This document shows positions 63,601-64,000 of a stretch of 64,000 nucleotides of DNA, one piece after another. Below the pieces are notes generated by a model, which worked only from the letters and a program-made list of their open reading frames with translations, had not been told where the DNA came from and searched no databases. Origin of the DNA: Verrucomicrobiota bacterium (GTDB lineage Bacteria; Verrucomicrobiota; Verrucomicrobiia; Opitutales; Opitutaceae); contig JACRKC010000016.1 in NCBI GenBank assembly GCA_016235555.1, positions 89,002 to 153,001 of the forward strand, written 5' to 3'. Each line of letters begins with the position of its first letter. Position 1 is the stretch's first letter. The position numbers were made by a program, and so were the translations under genes.

Positions 63601-63714
63601 GGCCGCAACGCCTTCAACTCCGGCAAAAACTGGTATTTCAAGTCCGATCATCGCATGCAGCAGAAGGAGCGCTACGGCGGCCAGTGGACCGTCGGCGTCA
63701 AGGGCAGCTACTGA
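60688..63714 (+). CDS. TonB-dependent receptor with carboxypeptidase-regulatory domain
   Basis: A 1008-residue outer-membrane protein. After a signal peptide (MKTSMLAGSLHRFAALLLSLF, ending near VAAQ) comes a carboxypeptidase-D regulatory beta domain (TGAITGRVLNPATGEYIRNVEVRIEGT). The plug domain follows (FVVAADNFGDIAEGNIGEFLKFMPGITLDY, ... YGYVTLDGNTMA, VEVNKTLSADMPGDAPAGTVNLRSK). The C-terminal 700 residues form the beta barrel, ending with an aromatic (VGVKGSY). Such receptors import oligosaccharides or metal chelates with TonB energy. Substrate unknown. ATG at 60688; a near-gap AT-rich run (TTAATGATATAA, 60556-60567) may include a promoter. Confidence 0.92.
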   Translation: MKTSMLAGSLHRFAALLLSLFTAHLVAAQSSTGAITGRVLNPATGEYIRNVEVRIEGTPQLAVSEDGGIYRLSNAPVGAVTLVATYTGHETMTTKVTVTAGGTVTHDFELAPTGSRRVGEEVIKLGAFIVETEREGQAKAVSEQKTAMNAKFVVAADNFGDIAEGNIGEFLKFMPGITLDYVETDTRAARMGGLEARYGYVTLDGNTMANAFNGSFSQDQRQFEFETVSINNIESIEVNKTLSADMPGDAPAGTVNLRSKSALDRKGMRFNYTVGLIGNQYEYTLRSTPRHDDHTHPKSRPTVTFDYSNQYLGKLGVQLNFSSTSVFKEQFRNGMTYDYTSAQAVAAGHPLITAINFKDGPKLTTKYSGGAKFDFQPWDRNLRLSLTTSYTYFSDVIANRNLNFRVSSAQSGTNAGLTRVVAAPSGANANTRLEQSGSHGNKKSDNTFLSLGYDYKRGRFSSDASFAINRARIQNGSLHMGAVDNANVQLTRIGWTAERPNNDSSSWYFTQNSGASWFDLANWGRNDAQAGNITNTRSRGKTEQYTAKLNAKYVMPWQTPTFLSAGLFEQVANRRRDQNYANTLTYVGATGNQLNAIMPASPADFRFVQWGGNLAALPVPDKAALFQLQSTNPGFFTQTVANNAANLETILSSPQSAQETVRAVYLQGNTRIGQWQLQTGARYEETSTISAVPSIVPVSKNPFAIRNANGTFSAASTPDYVSYKYSKGLVKSYGDYGDWMPSASAKYRINRNLGLKLGYNKAIKRPNLAQVAGAWSIDEANADITIPNPSLTPERSETYSAMLEYYLEPAGAVSVHLFERILNGATETFTATAQEAGYGNDPLYSSYDFISFRNIPGTTRVKGIELSYSQQLTFFRSEWLRGIGVFGTYSRFARHPRPTGFIPQNATGGLSYRYKNFSGNIGATWTDENIISYNSSTALFFAREPQYLKQRVIGDIGLAYKLGRHASLFLSGRNAFNSGKNWYFKSDHRMQQKERYGGQWTVGVKGSY

Positions 63715-64000
63715 TTCCAGTTCAATCCCAAGCCAGGCGGGAACGCGAGCGGCACGCTCCGCCGGACCGTCACATTGCCTTAATGCGCGGCGAAAAGGGC
63801 GGGGCCCGCTCTCCGAGCGGGCCTGAGTTCCCGCGTGCGCCTCTGCCGACTCAGGCCGGCTTTTTCGACGCCCTCTCAGCCGGAACATCGCAGTTGAACT
63901 CGCGTTTGTTCGTGACCGTGCGGTGTAGCGGTGGAGCGCGTTGACCCCAACGCGCTTTTCAGGATTCACGTCGTTGCCCAAGCGCGTTGAGGTCAACGCG
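63715..64000. repeat. 286-base tail with palindromic elements, no gene
   Basis: After the receptor's stop the window ends in repeats. There is a degenerate GTAG-like element around 63797-63877 (hairpin GGCCCGCTC-TC-CGAGCGGGCC and CGAAAA outer arms similar to 23161-23274), GTAG at 63925-63928, then a GGTGGAGCGCGTTG element from 63930 that runs out of the window. The last base of the window cuts through the element, so its right arm is not seen. Frames through here are translations of the repeats. Confidence 0.7.

Noticed and set aside
63490..63996. 168-codon minus-strand frame at the right edge
   Set aside because: It overlaps the end of the receptor gene and begins in the GGTGGAG repeat. No protein family character.

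Overview
The window is a 64-kb, high-GC, gene-dense piece of a bacterial chromosome. The gene content points to Verrucomicrobiota, probably the Opitutaceae. The evidence is a tandem double-length UvrA, a McsA-McsB-ClpC operon in a Gram-negative setting, a TonB-dependent receptor with a carboxypeptidase-regulatory domain, a DUF1592/DUF1588-type 'planctomycete' cytochrome next to a DUF1552 protein, a lone pseudopilin, and oligogalacturonate lyase-like proteins. This assignment is an inference from gene content. No rRNA, tRNA, CRISPR array, IS transposase or prophage was seen.

Layout. 1-9.2 kb: end of an adenosine deaminase gene, a pseudouridine synthase, a Ppx/GppA phosphatase, rsmI, an operon of pgi with a coiled-coil membrane protein and a tiny lipoprotein, a DUF3052 protein, an RlmI-like methyltransferase and two orphan response regulators. 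9.2-13.2 kb: a secreted coiled-coil protein, enolase, a nine-repeat ankyrin-like protein and a third orphan receiver. 13.2-19.2 kb: a 2001-residue UvrA. 19.3-27.1 kb: a DeoR regulator, a glycosyltransferase, a holin-like membrane protein, lipoamide dehydrogenase, a CBS/DRTGG pyrophosphatase, a pseudopilin and a branched-chain aminotransferase. 27.3-31.5 kb: mcsA-mcsB-clpC, a protein-arginine-phosphorylation and proteolysis operon. 31.6-35.5 kb: a transglutaminase-like protein translationally coupled to a TMTC-like membrane glycosyltransferase. 35.6-49.1 kb: a long minus-strand run of secreted proteins for pectin-type polysaccharide use (two PL22-like lyases, a rhamnogalacturonan-acetylesterase-like SGNH protein, two alpha/beta esterases, the cytochrome/DUF1552 pair, another SGNH hydrolase and an HD hydrolase). 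49.2-53.6 kb: an RND efflux permease and adaptor. 54-60.5 kb: serA, plsY, hom, lysC and thrC, covering serine and threonine biosynthesis plus phospholipid acylation. 60.7-63.7 kb: a TonB-dependent receptor.

The most unusual feature is a dense set of short palindromic repeats. Many have the form GTAG-hairpin-spacer-hairpin-CTAC. This is the architecture of GTAG-type REP/BIME elements that RAYT (TnpA-REP) transposases are known to mobilise, but no RAYT gene lies in this window. About fifteen such elements from several sequence families sit in intergenic gaps. In five genes the TAG of the element is the stop codon. Ten repeat units of various families lie in frame inside uvrA, including one nested in another. 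Others encode parts of a cytochrome's N and C termini or sit in a signal peptide. The repeats therefore appear to be shaping protein ends and inserting peptides, not only decorating gaps.

Reading limits: starts were chosen from codon position, family length and overlap with upstream repeats. Shine-Dalgarno sequences are weak throughout, so several starts are uncertain by 10-60 bases. No database searches were run.
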